Assembly: GCA_036723975.1 (NCBI GenBank)
Contig: DAIMGJ010000001.1
Location: 124,001 to 188,000, forward strand
Length of the DNA stretch: 64,000 nucleotides
Direction of reading: 5' to 3'
Source of the DNA: JAILEN01 sp036723975
GTDB lineage: Bacteria > Bacillota > Clostridia > Lachnospirales > Lachnospiraceae
Shown: positions 40,491 to 49,961 of the stretch, one piece after another
Numbering within the stretch: the first letter of the stretch is position 1
Layout of the letters: every line of letters begins with the position of its first letter
Translations under genes and position numbers: made by a program
Notes under the pieces: model-generated
Database searches by the model: none
What the model was told of the DNA's origin: nothing
Seen by the model: the letters and a program-made list of their open reading frames with translations, nothing else

Positions 40491-41176
40491 ACTTTCTTCA
40501 TCCCCTCATAATTACATGCTGCTTCAAAATTTCTTTGAAAGTATTTCACGTACCTTAGTGCAATCGGCAGATCAATGATTACAAACACCGTCCATTCAAT
40601 CACGTATAATCCCGGGTAATAAGATCCATGCGTTTCAGCCATTAAAATCAACATATAGGTGAATAATGTCACGATGCTAACCCCCATGCCGATTCCGGAA
40701 AGTACATCCGACATCGAAAAAGAGTATTGTTCATTTGTTTTGTTCCGAATGTAAAAGGAACTTCCACATGCAAAGTATGATAACAGTGCGATATTCAATA
40801 CCGGAAAAATTAATTTAGGTATATCTACTCCGCTCCAGAAAAACATGGCCAGTGATCCGAATCCCATTATCATTGTTGGAAACAAAATACAGAATCCCAC
40901 AATTTTCTTTCCATGGTTTAAAGTCATTTTTTCCGTTGTAGGGCAAAACAGATACGTATCCGATGTTCCCACGGAAAAGAAAGAATAATAACACAGCACA
41001 TAGCTCAGGGAGAGCATGATGCTCAGATAAATAATGGCTTCCCCTATAACATAATGTCCATCAATCGTCCCCACCAGGATCATCAGCAAAAAATAACAAA
41101 GCAAACTCCATGCACCTAATTTTTCCTTTTTATCCTGTTTGGGATGTCCGAAATAATCCCACAGCACTTCTTTCAT
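40487..41176 (-). CDS. ABC-2-like membrane protein
   Basis: 229 aa. About six membrane segments. The start overlaps the ATPase stop by 4 bases. No motif beyond hydrophobicity; a short loop (SFFSVGTSDTYLFCPTTEKMTLNHGKKIVGF) is typical of small ABC permeases of bacitracin/lantibiotic-type systems. It should be the membrane partner of the first ATPase. Confidence 0.75.
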   Translation of the reverse strand: MKEVLWDYFGHPKQDKKEKLGAWSLLCYFLLMILVGTIDGHYVIGEAIIYLSIMLSLSYVLCYYSFFSVGTSDTYLFCPTTEKMTLNHGKKIVGFCILFPTMIMGFGSLAMFFWSGVDIPKLIFPVLNIALLSYFACGSSFYIRNKTNEQYSFSMSDVLSGIGMGVSIVTLFTYMLILMAETHGSYYPGLYVIEWTVFVIIDLPIALRYVKYFQRNFEAACNYEGMKKV

Positions 41177-41886
41177 AGTACAAATTCCTCCTCCATATAT
41201 TCCTCTATGCTGTATAAATGATGTTTTCCAATCTTATCTCGAAAATTCTCCATATCGCCGTAGTAGGTCATCTTTCCGTCTTTTAAATACATGAGATAAT
41301 CTGCCCTTATGTCCAATTCACTTAATAGATGCGTAGAGATTATGACACTATGCTTTCCGTCCTTCATAAAATCATTTACAACCTTGTAAAACAATTCTCT
41401 AAATTCCGGGTCAAAGGATGCAACCGGCTCGTCCATAATCAGTATCCTTGGTTCATGAGCCAAAGCAAATGCCAACTGGAATTTTAACTGTTCACCCTTT
41501 GAAAGCTTTCCATATCTTTGGCTTGGTTCAAGATTAAACATGAGCAAACGTTTCAAAAAAATATCCTCGTTAAAGTTACTGTAATAATTTCCATAATGCC
41601 TTGCGTTTGATATTAAGCTCCTATTTCCACAAAACACCTCATCATGGAGCACCCAGCCAATCTTATCTTTTACCACACGCACATTATCCCGACAGTCCGT
41701 ACCAAACATCGAAAGACTTCCGAAATAGTCGGTATACGCTCCAAGAAGAAGCCGGATTAATGTGGTTTTACCGCTTCCATTTCTTCCTGCAAGCCCCATC
41801 ACGTATCCCTCATCTAAGGTGAAGTTTATATCAGAAAGTTCAAACTGTGGTAGTTTCTTTGAAATATGTTTTGCATCAATTACCAT
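41173..41886 (-). CDS. ABC transporter ATP-binding protein (first of the operon)
   Basis: 237 aa. Walker A GRNGSGKTT, Q-loop WVLHDEVF, signature LSKGEQLKFQLAFA, Walker B ILIMDEPVASFD and switch His IISTHLLSEL. YtrB/BcrA-like. First gene of the ATPase-permease-GntR-ATPase-permease operon. RBS AAGGAG precedes the ATG. Confidence 0.92.
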   Translation of the reverse strand: MVIDAKHISKKLPQFELSDINFTLDEGYVMGLAGRNGSGKTTLIRLLLGAYTDYFGSLSMFGTDCRDNVRVVKDKIGWVLHDEVFCGNRSLISNARHYGNYYSNFNEDIFLKRLLMFNLEPSQRYGKLSKGEQLKFQLAFALAHEPRILIMDEPVASFDPEFRELFYKVVNDFMKDGKHSVIISTHLLSELDIRADYLMYLKDGKMTYYGDMENFRDKIGKHHLYSIEEYMEEEFVL

Positions 41887-41920
41887 AAAAATCTCCTTGC
41901 TGTTTATTGTCTGTATATAT

Positions 41921-41952
41921 GTATATATACGCTATATACTCTGACGTGTCAA
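41921..41952 (-). promoter_or_regulatory. promoter and operator of the GntR/ABC operon
   Basis: Minus strand: TTGACA (41952-41947), 17-base spacer, TATATA (41929-41924). The palindrome GTATATA-N5-TATATAC (41921-41939) covers the -10, as expected for a repressor such as the operon's GntR/YtrA protein. Confidence 0.7.
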
Positions 41953-41987
41953 TCCTGTTTCTTTAAATATTTTTCCTTTCCAAATTT

Positions 41988-42015
41988 TTGACTTTCTCAT
42001 GGGAATCCTTATAAT
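41988..42015 (+). promoter_or_regulatory. thrH promoter
   Basis: TTGACT (41988-41993), 16-base spacer, TATAAT (42010-42015). Confidence 0.7.
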
Positions 42016-42053
42016 AAAGAGCGGAAGAAAAAAGATGAAAAAAGGAGACAGCC

Positions 42054-42656
42054 ATGCAAAACATTGTTTGTTTAGACTTGGAAGGTGTTTTGGTTCCTGA
42101 AATATGGATTGCCTTTGCCGAGGCAACAAATATCCCGGAATTAAAACGCACAACACGAGATGAGCCGGACTATAACAAGCTCATGAATTTCAGATTAAAT
42201 ATTTTAAAAGAACACGGTCTTGGATTAAAAGAGATTCAGGATGTCATTGCAACCATCGATCCCCTGGACGGGGCGAAGGAATTTTTGGATGAGCTTCGTG
42301 CCACATGTCAGACCGTGATTCTTTCCGATACCTTTGAGCAGTTTGCAGCACCTCTTATGAAAAAATTGGGAATGCCCACTCTTTTCTGCAACACATTGGA
42401 GGTGGCAGAAGACGGTACTATCACCGATTTTCATATGCGCTGCGAGAAATCAAAGTATACCACGGTAAAAGCATTGCAGTCCTGCGGCTATGAAACCATC
42501 GCCTTCGGAGACAGTTTCAACGATATCGGAATGATTGAAGCCTCAAAGGCCGGATTTTTATTCCGTACCACCGACCAGATTAAGCGCGACTACCCGCAGT
42601 ACCCGGCGTATGAGGATTACGCAGACCTGCTCGCCGCAATTAAAGCAGTATTATAA
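42054..42656 (+). CDS. thrH: ThrH-type phosphoserine phosphatase/homoserine phosphotransferase
   Basis: 200 aa, the family length. HAD fold: the nucleophile motif LDLEGVLVPEIW (DxEG, as in ThrH), motif II Ser in VILSDTF, Lys in CEKSKYTTV, and motif III FGDSFNDIGMIEAS. ThrH dephosphorylates phosphoserine and can transfer the phosphate to homoserine, giving a bypass in threonine/serine synthesis. RBS AAAAGGAG and a good promoter precede it. The PAP2-like gene follows after 33 bases. Confidence 0.9.
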   Translation: MQNIVCLDLEGVLVPEIWIAFAEATNIPELKRTTRDEPDYNKLMNFRLNILKEHGLGLKEIQDVIATIDPLDGAKEFLDELRATCQTVILSDTFEQFAAPLMKKLGMPTLFCNTLEVAEDGTITDFHMRCEKSKYTTVKALQSCGYETIAFGDSFNDIGMIEASKAGFLFRTTDQIKRDYPQYPAYEDYADLLAAIKAVL

Positions 42657-42689
42657 AAAGAATCCCGAAAGCCGGGCAGAGGATCATAA

Positions 42690-43136
42690 ATGAATATAAT
42701 AAATGAGTTAGTCAGTAATCCGATTTTAATCTGCGCCGCCATCTCATGGGCAACGGCGCAAATCCTTAAAACCATCATCCATGCAATCGTAAACAAAAGT
42801 CTTGACCCGCGCCGACTCTTTGGGGACGGCGGCATGCCAAGCGCCCATTCAGCCACCGTTACTTCTGTTGCATTAAGTTGCGGTTTTATTTGCGGATTTG
42901 ATTCGCCGACCTTTGGATTGGCCTTGATTTTTGCCTTCATCGTTATGCACGATGCCATGGGTGTTCGATTAGAAACCGGCAAGCAGGCAAAGGTATTAAA
43001 TGACTTAATGGAAATCTTTTATACCGAAGGTACTTACGAACAAAAGCTAAAAGAATTTGTGGGACATACACCTTTACAGGTAATCTCCGGATTTGTTTTG
43101 GGAATTATCATTACATGTATTGTTTTTATGGCATAA
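42690..43136 (+). CDS. divergent PAP2-superfamily membrane protein
   Basis: 148 aa. Three or four membrane segments. The DGGMPSAHSATVTS block matches the PSAHS motif of divergent PAP2 proteins (DUF212/YuiD); MHDAMGVRLETGKQAKVLN is the other family block. Likely a lipid phosphatase or related protein, but the family has no settled substrate. Co-transcribed with thrH; ends at a strong hairpin. Confidence 0.9.
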   Translation: MNIINELVSNPILICAAISWATAQILKTIIHAIVNKSLDPRRLFGDGGMPSAHSATVTSVALSCGFICGFDSPTFGLALIFAFIVMHDAMGVRLETGKQAKVLNDLMEIFYTEGTYEQKLKEFVGHTPLQVISGFVLGIIITCIVFMA

Positions 43137-43137
43137 G

Positions 43138-43166
43138 AAAAGCGGGTATCACAGATACCCGCTTTA
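43138..43166. terminator. terminator after the PAP2-like gene
   Basis: AAGCGGGTATC pairs with GATACCCGCTT around ACA, followed by TATTTAT. Lies between convergent genes and may act both ways. Confidence 0.85.
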
Positions 43167-43182
43167 TTTATATCTTTTGAAC

Positions 43183-44895
43183 TTATTCTTCGGATGCATC
43201 CTCACTGTCAGTGAAGGTTTCTTTTGTCTGCGCAGCCACGCTTTCCAATGTAAACGCACTCATGTTTTCATCCACATCTCCGGCAAGCTGAACAAGCTCT
43301 CCTGTGGCAGTGTTGCACTCATCTACAATCTGCTCCAGCTCAGCCATAGCTGCTGCCGTTTCCTCGGTAGAAGCCGCATTTTCTTCTGCGATAGCGGAAA
43401 GCCCTTCCAATCCACTCATTACTTCATTCTTGGTGCCGTTTAATGCATCCACCTGTGAAGATACATTATCAATCTCGCCACCTACATTTCCAATCTCATT
43501 TCGGAGGGCATCAAAGGTCTCTCTGGTATCGGAAAGTTTCTCGTTCTGATTGTTGATTTCCTTGCGAACCTCTTCCATAGTCTGTACGGAAACGTTGGAC
43601 TTCTGAATCAGTTCTTCAACGATTTCACTAATCTTATGTGCAGACTCACCACTTTGCTCTGCCAGATTTCTTACTTCATCCGCAACGACTGCAAAGCCCT
43701 TACCCTGCTCTCCCGCACGGGCCGCCTCAATGGAAGCATTCAGTGACAACAGATTGGTCTGGCTTGCAATACCGGTAATAATATCTACCACGTTTCGAAT
43801 TTCTTCTGCCGACTTATTGGTCTCTGCTGTCTGATTATATACGTTGTCAATGGATACCTCGGTACGGCTGCTGATTTCGGAAAGTTCATCCAAAATATCA
43901 CTCATGCGCTGATTCTGATCACGCATAGCATCGGTACTTTGCATCAATTGCTTTACAGAATCGGATGCCTGATCCAAAGCCTCACCCATATCGTTCATAT
44001 CCGCTGCGATACGAGTGGTTTCCTGCGCCTGACTGGTTGCACCGTTTGCAATCTCATCCACCGCTTGATTGACACTGGCGATTCTGTCGTTAATCTTTCC
44101 AAAACTGTCTTTAAAGGTTCCGGAAAATTCATTTAAAGAATCGGTAGACTCATGAATATTGGTAACCGTCTTTCCCAGTTTCTGAATCAAAGACTGAATG
44201 GAGCGGGCAATGCTTCCCACTTCATCGCTTCTGCCCGTGATACGCTCCGACAACTCGTATTTTAGATTTCCGTCTGCCACCTTATCCAGATTTCCGACGG
44301 TAGACGTAATGGCAGATACCACTTTGCGAACCAAAAGGACAACCAAAAATGCAGAGACTACCATCAATACCATCATTAAAACCACAACCAAAAGCAACTG
44401 GTTTCTATAATATGCCTTGATGGTATCATGTCCGATGGTTCCCTGAATTACGATTTTATTGATATCATCCACCACCTTATAATAGGTGTAATACGGGTCT
44501 CCGCCTGCAACATCGTTTGGAATAAATACCTCTTTGTCCGGAGAAGCAAATGCCTGATTTACCGCATCCAAATTCACCGGTACATCCTTACTGAAGGTAT
44601 GAACCACAAGTTTGCCATCCATAATCAGGGCAAAATTCACACCACCGGTATGCTCTTTTGCTCTATCCAGCACCTCTTGCATCGCTTCGGCGCCTTTCCC
44701 CTCGGAATTCAAATCCGCAATGATGACATCCATCATATATACATTGGAAGAGAGCATATTATGAACTTCTTCCTCTGCCACTCTGTTAGAAACGGTAGAC
44801 ACCGCGTACTGCGCAAGTACAAACATTGCAAAAAGTGGAAGTAAACCTAACAGCATAAACTTCCACAACAGTTTCATCCCTTTTTTCTGTCCCAT
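43183..44895 (-). CDS. methyl-accepting chemotaxis protein with single Cache domain
   Basis: 570 aa. Membrane segment 1 (about 10-32), sCache-like sensor (about 35-165: FALIMDGKLVVHTFSKDVPVNLDAVNQ, DPYYTYYKVVDDINKIVIQGTIG), segment 2 (about 170-195), HAMP, and a signalling hairpin with the tip TNLLSLNASIEAARAGEQGKGFAVVADEVRNLAEQSGESAHKI. The C-terminus lacks a pentapeptide tether. It is a second chemoreceptor, separate from 24240. Ligand unknown. Confidence 0.93.
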   Translation of the reverse strand: MGQKKGMKLLWKFMLLGLLPLFAMFVLAQYAVSTVSNRVAEEEVHNMLSSNVYMMDVIIADLNSEGKGAEAMQEVLDRAKEHTGGVNFALIMDGKLVVHTFSKDVPVNLDAVNQAFASPDKEVFIPNDVAGGDPYYTYYKVVDDINKIVIQGTIGHDTIKAYYRNQLLLVVVLMMVLMVVSAFLVVLLVRKVVSAITSTVGNLDKVADGNLKYELSERITGRSDEVGSIARSIQSLIQKLGKTVTNIHESTDSLNEFSGTFKDSFGKINDRIASVNQAVDEIANGATSQAQETTRIAADMNDMGEALDQASDSVKQLMQSTDAMRDQNQRMSDILDELSEISSRTEVSIDNVYNQTAETNKSAEEIRNVVDIITGIASQTNLLSLNASIEAARAGEQGKGFAVVADEVRNLAEQSGESAHKISEIVEELIQKSNVSVQTMEEVRKEINNQNEKLSDTRETFDALRNEIGNVGGEIDNVSSQVDALNGTKNEVMSGLEGLSAIAEENAASTEETAAAMAELEQIVDECNTATGELVQLAGDVDENMSAFTLESVAAQTKETFTDSEDASEE

Positions 44896-44980
44896 ATACA
44901 GGCCCCCTGTTTTCTCTTATAGTCTGCGATAGCCTCGCTATTTTTATTTTAGCACACTGCCCCAAAAATGAAATAATTTC

Positions 44981-46306
44981 TTACACCTTTCTCCACTTTT
45001 TTCTTCGCCAAACATAAAGCAAAGAAAGAGATAAAAGCAGTGCTTTGCAAATGTTGTCGGCAATCATGCAAAACCACACTTCACGCAGTCCCAAATGCCA
45101 AACATTTACTACCAAATATGTAAACAAAATTCGAATGCCCCACATGGAAAATGCTTCCACAAAAAAGACGTTCTTTGTCCTGCCCATTCCGTAAAAGATA
45201 CCCTGGCAGACAACCATCAGACCAAAGAAAGGTTCGGAAAAAGCCACCAATCGCAGCATCGAAGCGCCCAAAGTCGCCACAGCTTCGGAACTGGTAAACA
45301 ACCGCATCATGGGGTAGCCGGCGAAGAACAGCGCCAGTCCGCTTACCGCCATCATCGCCACTGTCATAATAATCGATGCTCGCATCACCACACGAAGTTT
45401 CTTTTCATTGTTTTCCCCAATGGCTACTCCTGTCATAGCACTGGTTGCTGTTCGCAGTCCGTATCCCGGAATGTAAAACAGCGTCTCTGCTTCCACCGCA
45501 ATAGAGTGTGCCGCAAAAATCGTGGTACCCATATGTGATACCATGCCAGCAAAAAATACATATCCCAGCATCGCCGTTAAATCCGTACCAATCGACGGAA
45601 CGGCAATTGCAGCAATCTTTTTCATGGTTTCACTGTCAAAGCGGGCGTCCCGCCAGGCAAAGTGAAGCGCCGCCTTCTTTCTGAAAACAAGAAACATGGC
45701 GCATCCCGCACACACATGGGTAACGGCAGTTGCAACCGCTGCACCGCGCACACCCCAGCCTACGGTATAGATCAAAAGATAGTCCAGCACCACATTCACC
45801 ACATTGGCCGCCAAATTCACATACATCGGCGTTTTCGTGTCCAGGTTCGCACGAATGGTTGCACCAAAGATAATCGTCGACGCACGAAAAACCATGGGCA
45901 AAGAAATGATGATAAAGTACTCCGTCGCAGCCGCGCGCACATTTTCCGCAGTTCCCATCCAAATCGGAATATACGGCGCAAGTCCGATCGAAAGCACTCC
46001 CAATACAACCGCTACGCCAAGTACAAGGTAAATCGATTGACTTGCCAGTTTTTTAATTTCTTCTTTTTCTCCCCTGCCCACCGCCTGAGACATCAAAGAA
46101 AGAAGCGCCACTCCGGGCGCATACATCAAACTTCCCACCAGCCAACCGATGGTCGCAGTTGTAGAAACCGCCGCAGTTGCCTCTTCTCCCAATTGTCCCA
46201 CCATGGCAGTATCCACATACTGCAAAAGCGTACTTAAAATCTGTTCGATTACCGTGGGAATAGATAAGTATATTAAGTTTTTAATAATTCCGTTTTTATT
46301 TTCCAT
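44981..46306 (-). CDS. MATE-family multidrug efflux transporter
   Basis: 441 aa, about twelve membrane segments in two halves. VDTAMVGQLGEEATAAVSTTATIGWLV (helices 1-2) and AHSIAVEAETLFYIPGYGLRTATSAMTGVAIGENNEKK in the second half are typical of the NorM/DinF superfamily. It likely exports cationic drugs or metabolites against Na+ or H+. Monocistronic; a C-S lyase gene starts upstream on the same strand, with an 8-base gap. Confidence 0.92.
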   Translation of the reverse strand: MENKNGIIKNLIYLSIPTVIEQILSTLLQYVDTAMVGQLGEEATAAVSTTATIGWLVGSLMYAPGVALLSLMSQAVGRGEKEEIKKLASQSIYLVLGVAVVLGVLSIGLAPYIPIWMGTAENVRAAATEYFIIISLPMVFRASTIIFGATIRANLDTKTPMYVNLAANVVNVVLDYLLIYTVGWGVRGAAVATAVTHVCAGCAMFLVFRKKAALHFAWRDARFDSETMKKIAAIAVPSIGTDLTAMLGYVFFAGMVSHMGTTIFAAHSIAVEAETLFYIPGYGLRTATSAMTGVAIGENNEKKLRVVMRASIIMTVAMMAVSGLALFFAGYPMMRLFTSSEAVATLGASMLRLVAFSEPFFGLMVVCQGIFYGMGRTKNVFFVEAFSMWGIRILFTYLVVNVWHLGLREVWFCMIADNICKALLLSLSLLYVWRRKKWRKV

Positions 46307-46314
46307 AAAAGCAT

Positions 46315-47478
46315 CTAATGATTATCCCAAGTCTCCAAGCCCTTCTTAAGTCTCGCAAGTCCGTCTTCCAGCGTCGCTTTGGGACAAGCAACATTTAATC
46401 TTAAAAAATGGTTTCCGTCTCCGCGATAAATCATACCGTGGGAAACAAAAAGTCCCGTTTCTTTTCGAAGAAACGCTGCAAGTTCTTTGCTGTTATCCGT
46501 GTAAGCAGATACATCCAACCACAAAAGATACGTTGCATCCTTTGATATCATTCTTACCTTTGGAAGATGGTCTTTTAAATACGCCTCCGCACGATCTTTG
46601 TTCTCCTGAATGTACGCGCGAAGTTCTTCGTTCCACTGTCTTCCTTTCGTAAATGCTGCAATCGCAACGTCCACCGCAAAGGCATTCGGTTCTGCCACTT
46701 CGTCGGTATTTAAGGCTCTCCAAATACGGTCTTTGATACCTTTGTTCGGGGCAACCACCGCTGCCGTTTGCAAGCCTGCAATATTAAAGGCCTTTGTCGG
46801 AGCAATGGCCGTAATGGATATCTCTCTGCAGGTATCCGATACCGATGCAAAGGGAACATATTCCTTTCCCGGCGCACACAAATCACAATGAATCTCATCC
46901 GACAGCACCATTACATGATGCTCCTTACAGAGTTCACCAATGCGTGCCAGTTCATCCCTCGACCAAATCTTTCCCACCGGATTGTGGGGATTGCAAAGAA
47001 TCATCAATGTAGTCAAAGGATCTGACAGTTTTTCTTCCAAGTCCGAAAAGTCTATCTCGTAGTTTTCACCATCAAACTTTAAAGGATTTTCTAATACAAC
47101 CCGACCGTTATTTACAATGGAATTGAAAAACATATTATATACCGGTGTCTGTACAACCACCTTTTCCGCCGGCGTCGTAAACTTTCGAACCGTCGTGGAA
47201 ATGGCAGGAATCACTCCTGTCGTAAATACCATCCACTCTTTTTGGATTTCAAAATTATGGTAGGTCTTCCACCAGTATTGATAGGCCGCATACCATTCAT
47301 CCGGCAAATCCGCATAGCCGAATACTCCGTGATCAACGCGATGCTGCAACGCCTCCAAAACGCAGGGAGCTGTTTTAAAATCCATATCCGCAACCCACAT
47401 TGCCAGTTCGTTGTCGGCAACATTCCATTTATACGAGTTCGTGTTTCTTCTATCAATTACTTCGTCAAAATTATACAT
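46315..47478 (-). CDS. patB: MalY/PatB-type PLP-dependent C-S lyase
   Basis: 387 aa from the ATG at 47478 (RBS AAGGATAG); the longer frame overlaps the DUF3737 gene. Fold-type I aminotransferase: YNFDEVIDRRNTNSYKWN at the N-terminus is typical of PatB, LCNPHNPVGKIW (Asn), VLSDEIHCDL (Asp), and the PLP Lys in APTKAFNIAGLQ. It cleaves cystathionine or cysteine to pyruvate, ammonia and a thiol, so it is a β-C-S lyase. Followed after 8 bases by the MATE gene in the same direction. Confidence 0.92.
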   Translation of the reverse strand: MYNFDEVIDRRNTNSYKWNVADNELAMWVADMDFKTAPCVLEALQHRVDHGVFGYADLPDEWYAAYQYWWKTYHNFEIQKEWMVFTTGVIPAISTTVRKFTTPAEKVVVQTPVYNMFFNSIVNNGRVVLENPLKFDGENYEIDFSDLEEKLSDPLTTLMILCNPHNPVGKIWSRDELARIGELCKEHHVMVLSDEIHCDLCAPGKEYVPFASVSDTCREISITAIAPTKAFNIAGLQTAAVVAPNKGIKDRIWRALNTDEVAEPNAFAVDVAIAAFTKGRQWNEELRAYIQENKDRAEAYLKDHLPKVRMISKDATYLLWLDVSAYTDNSKELAAFLRKETGLFVSHGMIYRGDGNHFLRLNVACPKATLEDGLARLKKGLETWDNH

Positions 47479-47528
47479 TCTTCTATCCTTTATATGTTTT
47501 CTTATACCCGACGCGAGCAGGGTATTAA

Positions 47529-48416
47529 TTACCATAAGGTATCAGGACTATCAAGTTTTTCATCAATTGCATCGCAGATAATCTCGGTGCGTTCCGGGTC
47601 AATCATATCCGGCTGAATCACCAGGTGTTTGATACGCTCTGCGCGAATCATGCCACTGCCCGGATTTAAGACACTATCGATTTCTCCCTTGATTTCCGCA
47701 TCACAGCTGGAGTATTCAAAGGCGAGGGTCGTATTTATCAGTCGGCAATTTTTCATCACCAAATTTTCGACATAACACATACCCTGCAGGCTTTCAATGG
47801 TACAATTAATCAGTGTTAAATTCTTTGCATTCCATCCCAGATATTCACCGGTAATAAAGCTGTCATACACGGTAACATTTTCGCTGTTCCAAAACGCATC
47901 CTTGGATGCCAAATGAGAGTTTCGGATTTCCATATTTTTAACACCGTCAAAGGAATAATCCCCGATGAGATTCAATCCATCCACCGTAACATTCTCGCAT
48001 CCCATTGCAAAATACGGTCCTTGGGCATTCACATCCTTAAGCGTAACATTCTTACAATTCCACAAAGTCTCAAGAGCATTTGGAATGGTAACGTTTTCCA
48101 GCAAAATATCATCGCATCTTCTAAAGTTTTTGGGTGCCTCCACAATGGCATCCTTCATTTTAAAATGATTGGTATACCACACGCCGGCTCTGGCACCGTC
48201 AAAAAAAGTCACTTCCTGTAAATCAATATGGTTTGCATACCAAAAAGGATACTTCCAACGGAATAATGATTTCTTTGCAAAAATATGACTGCTCTCCTTT
48301 AGCGGAGACTCACCTTCCTCAAATACGCATCCGTCCAACTCCAAATCAGAGCTGTGGAACAACGCTCTTTCCGATTTAAATTTTTCATCTACAATCTTCT
48401 CATTTTTTCGAATCAT
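47529..48416 (-). CDS. DUF3737 family β-helix protein
   Basis: 295 aa from the ATG at 48416, with AGGTGG upstream (GTG 48425 is less likely). The protein is a run of short strands ending in N, C or D at regular spacing (ILLENVTIPNALETLWNCKNVTLKDVNAQ, ENVTVDGLNLIGDYSFDGVKNMEIRNSHL), i.e. a parallel β-helix, matching DUF3737. Function unknown; cytoplasmic by lack of signal. It ends 51 bases before the patB start. Confidence 0.88.
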   Translation of the reverse strand: MIRKNEKIVDEKFKSERALFHSSDLELDGCVFEEGESPLKESSHIFAKKSLFRWKYPFWYANHIDLQEVTFFDGARAGVWYTNHFKMKDAIVEAPKNFRRCDDILLENVTIPNALETLWNCKNVTLKDVNAQGPYFAMGCENVTVDGLNLIGDYSFDGVKNMEIRNSHLASKDAFWNSENVTVYDSFITGEYLGWNAKNLTLINCTIESLQGMCYVENLVMKNCRLINTTLAFEYSSCDAEIKGEIDSVLNPGSGMIRAERIKHLVIQPDMIDPERTEIICDAIDEKLDSPDTLW

Positions 48417-48536
48417 ATCCACCACCTATGGTTCTTTCTGTTTCATACTAATAGGTACTTTTAACTATACTTGAAATTTTAGAAATTTCAATTGTTATTA
48501 TTGCATAAAATTTACTTGTACGCAATTCTTGCGTCC

Positions 48537-48575
48537 AAAAAATATGCCACGCTGTGATATTCACAGCATGGCATA
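48537..48575 (-). terminator. terminator of the transporter/kinase operon
   Basis: TATGCCACGCTGTG (48543-48556) pairs with CACAGCATGGCATA (48562-48575), with one mismatch. A run of T follows on the minus strand. Confidence 0.8.
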
Positions 48576-48596
48576 CCATAAAACTTCCTTAACTAT

Positions 48597-49961
48597 TTAA
48601 CAATATCTTACGAAAATAATCAGCATGGAAACCGTAATCACAATCAAGGTTGCCGGCAATGCGGTACGAAGGTAAGTTCCCCAACCGATGACATAACCGT
48701 TCTTTGCTGCAACGGAAGTTCCCACAACGTTAGCAGAGGCTCCGATTGGTGTGGCAGATCCTCCGACGTCCGTTCCGATGGCAAGTGCCCAAGCCAAGGT
48801 ATTGACGTCAACACCCTGAGTAGCTGCCAATGCTCGGATAACCGGAACCATGGTTGCCGAAAACGGAATGTTATCAACGATAGCTGAAGCAATGGCAGAA
48901 AACCAAATAATAATGGCAATCATAACCTTTAAGTTTCCACCGGAAATCTTTCCGATAAATCCGGCCAAAATTTCAAGAACGCCGGTTGCTTCCAAACCGC
49001 TTACAACAATGAACAATCCAACAAAGAATAATAAGGTTTTGTAATCCACCTTTTTAATAATCTTAACCAAATCTTTGTGGAACAAAATCAGAGTCAAAGC
49101 CGAAACAAAGGTTCCGATAAAGGCAACGGTAAGTCCTGTCTGCGCATGTGTTATAAGCATTGCTACCGCACATCCGAAGATAACGCAGGCATAGGTAAAT
49201 TCCTTCGGGTTTTTAATTGCAGACTTCGGATCCGGAAGTGCTGCGATATCGTCTGCCGTAACTTCCTCTGTTGCCAGTTCCTTACGATATACCATATAGA
49301 AGTATCCGATTACCAGGAACATACAAACAAAGGCAATCAAACCTGTGTGTAATACAAAATCAAAGAAGGACAAATGCAATGCCGTTCCGATAATAATGTT
49401 TGGCGGATCACCGCACATGGTAGCGGAACCACCAAGGTTCGCGCAGAAAATCTCTGATAAAATCATTGGTACCGGATCAAACTTTAACATCTTTGCAAGT
49501 TCAACGGTAACCGCTGCCAAAAACAAAATAACGGTAATGGAATCAATAAACATGGCAAGGCAAAAAGACATTACCATGAAAGAAACCAAAAGCGGTGTCG
49601 GTTTATAATTTACGAGCTTTGCGATACGCATACAAAGCCAACGGAAAAATCCGGCTTCCGCCATACCCTCCACCATAATCATCATACCTGCGATAAAAAT
49701 AATGGTGGACCAGTTTACGCCGATGGAAGCGGATTCTGCTTCCGACGTAATCCAGAAATCTCTATGAAAAATACTGGCAACGTTAATGGATTCCAAAATA
49801 GTGGCCGGGCTACGCATCAGAATTCCAAAAACAATAATAAGCGTAGCTGCTCCACAACCCAACGTTACCCACTGACGTTCGATTTTGTCCATAACAATTG
49901 CGACAAACATCAAAACAAAAATAATCAGTGCTACAATCTGTGCTGCTGAAAGCATGTGCAT
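48597..49961 (-). CDS. ArsB/NhaD (SLC13-like) ion transporter
   Basis: 454 aa, ten or more membrane segments. The block SAIVDNIPFSATMVPVI, FCANLGGSATMCGDPPNIIIGTA and IGTDVGGSATPIGASANVVG are the inverted-repeat pore motifs of the ion transporter superfamily; DNIPFSAT is typical of NhaD/ArsB-type members. It probably exchanges Na+ for H+ or moves a dicarboxylate or arsenite-like anion; substrate cannot be fixed. Its start overlaps the stop of the cytidylate-kinase-like gene by one base. Confidence 0.85.
   Translation of the reverse strand: MHMLSAAQIVALIIFVLMFVAIVMDKIERQWVTLGCGAATLIIVFGILMRSPATILESINVASIFHRDFWITSEAESASIGVNWSTIIFIAGMMIMVEGMAEAGFFRWLCMRIAKLVNYKPTPLLVSFMVMSFCLAMFIDSITVILFLAAVTVELAKMLKFDPVPMILSEIFCANLGGSATMCGDPPNIIIGTALHLSFFDFVLHTGLIAFVCMFLVIGYFYMVYRKELATEEVTADDIAALPDPKSAIKNPKEFTYACVIFGCAVAMLITHAQTGLTVAFIGTFVSALTLILFHKDLVKIIKKVDYKTLLFFVGLFIVVSGLEATGVLEILAGFIGKISGGNLKVMIAIIIWFSAIASAIVDNIPFSATMVPVIRALAATQGVDVNTLAWALAIGTDVGGSATPIGASANVVGTSVAAKNGYVIGWGTYLRTALPATLIVITVSMLIIFVRYC

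Noticed and set aside
45662..46237. 191-codon plus-strand ORF
   Set aside because: Antisense to the MATE gene, His/Arg-rich; a shadow frame.
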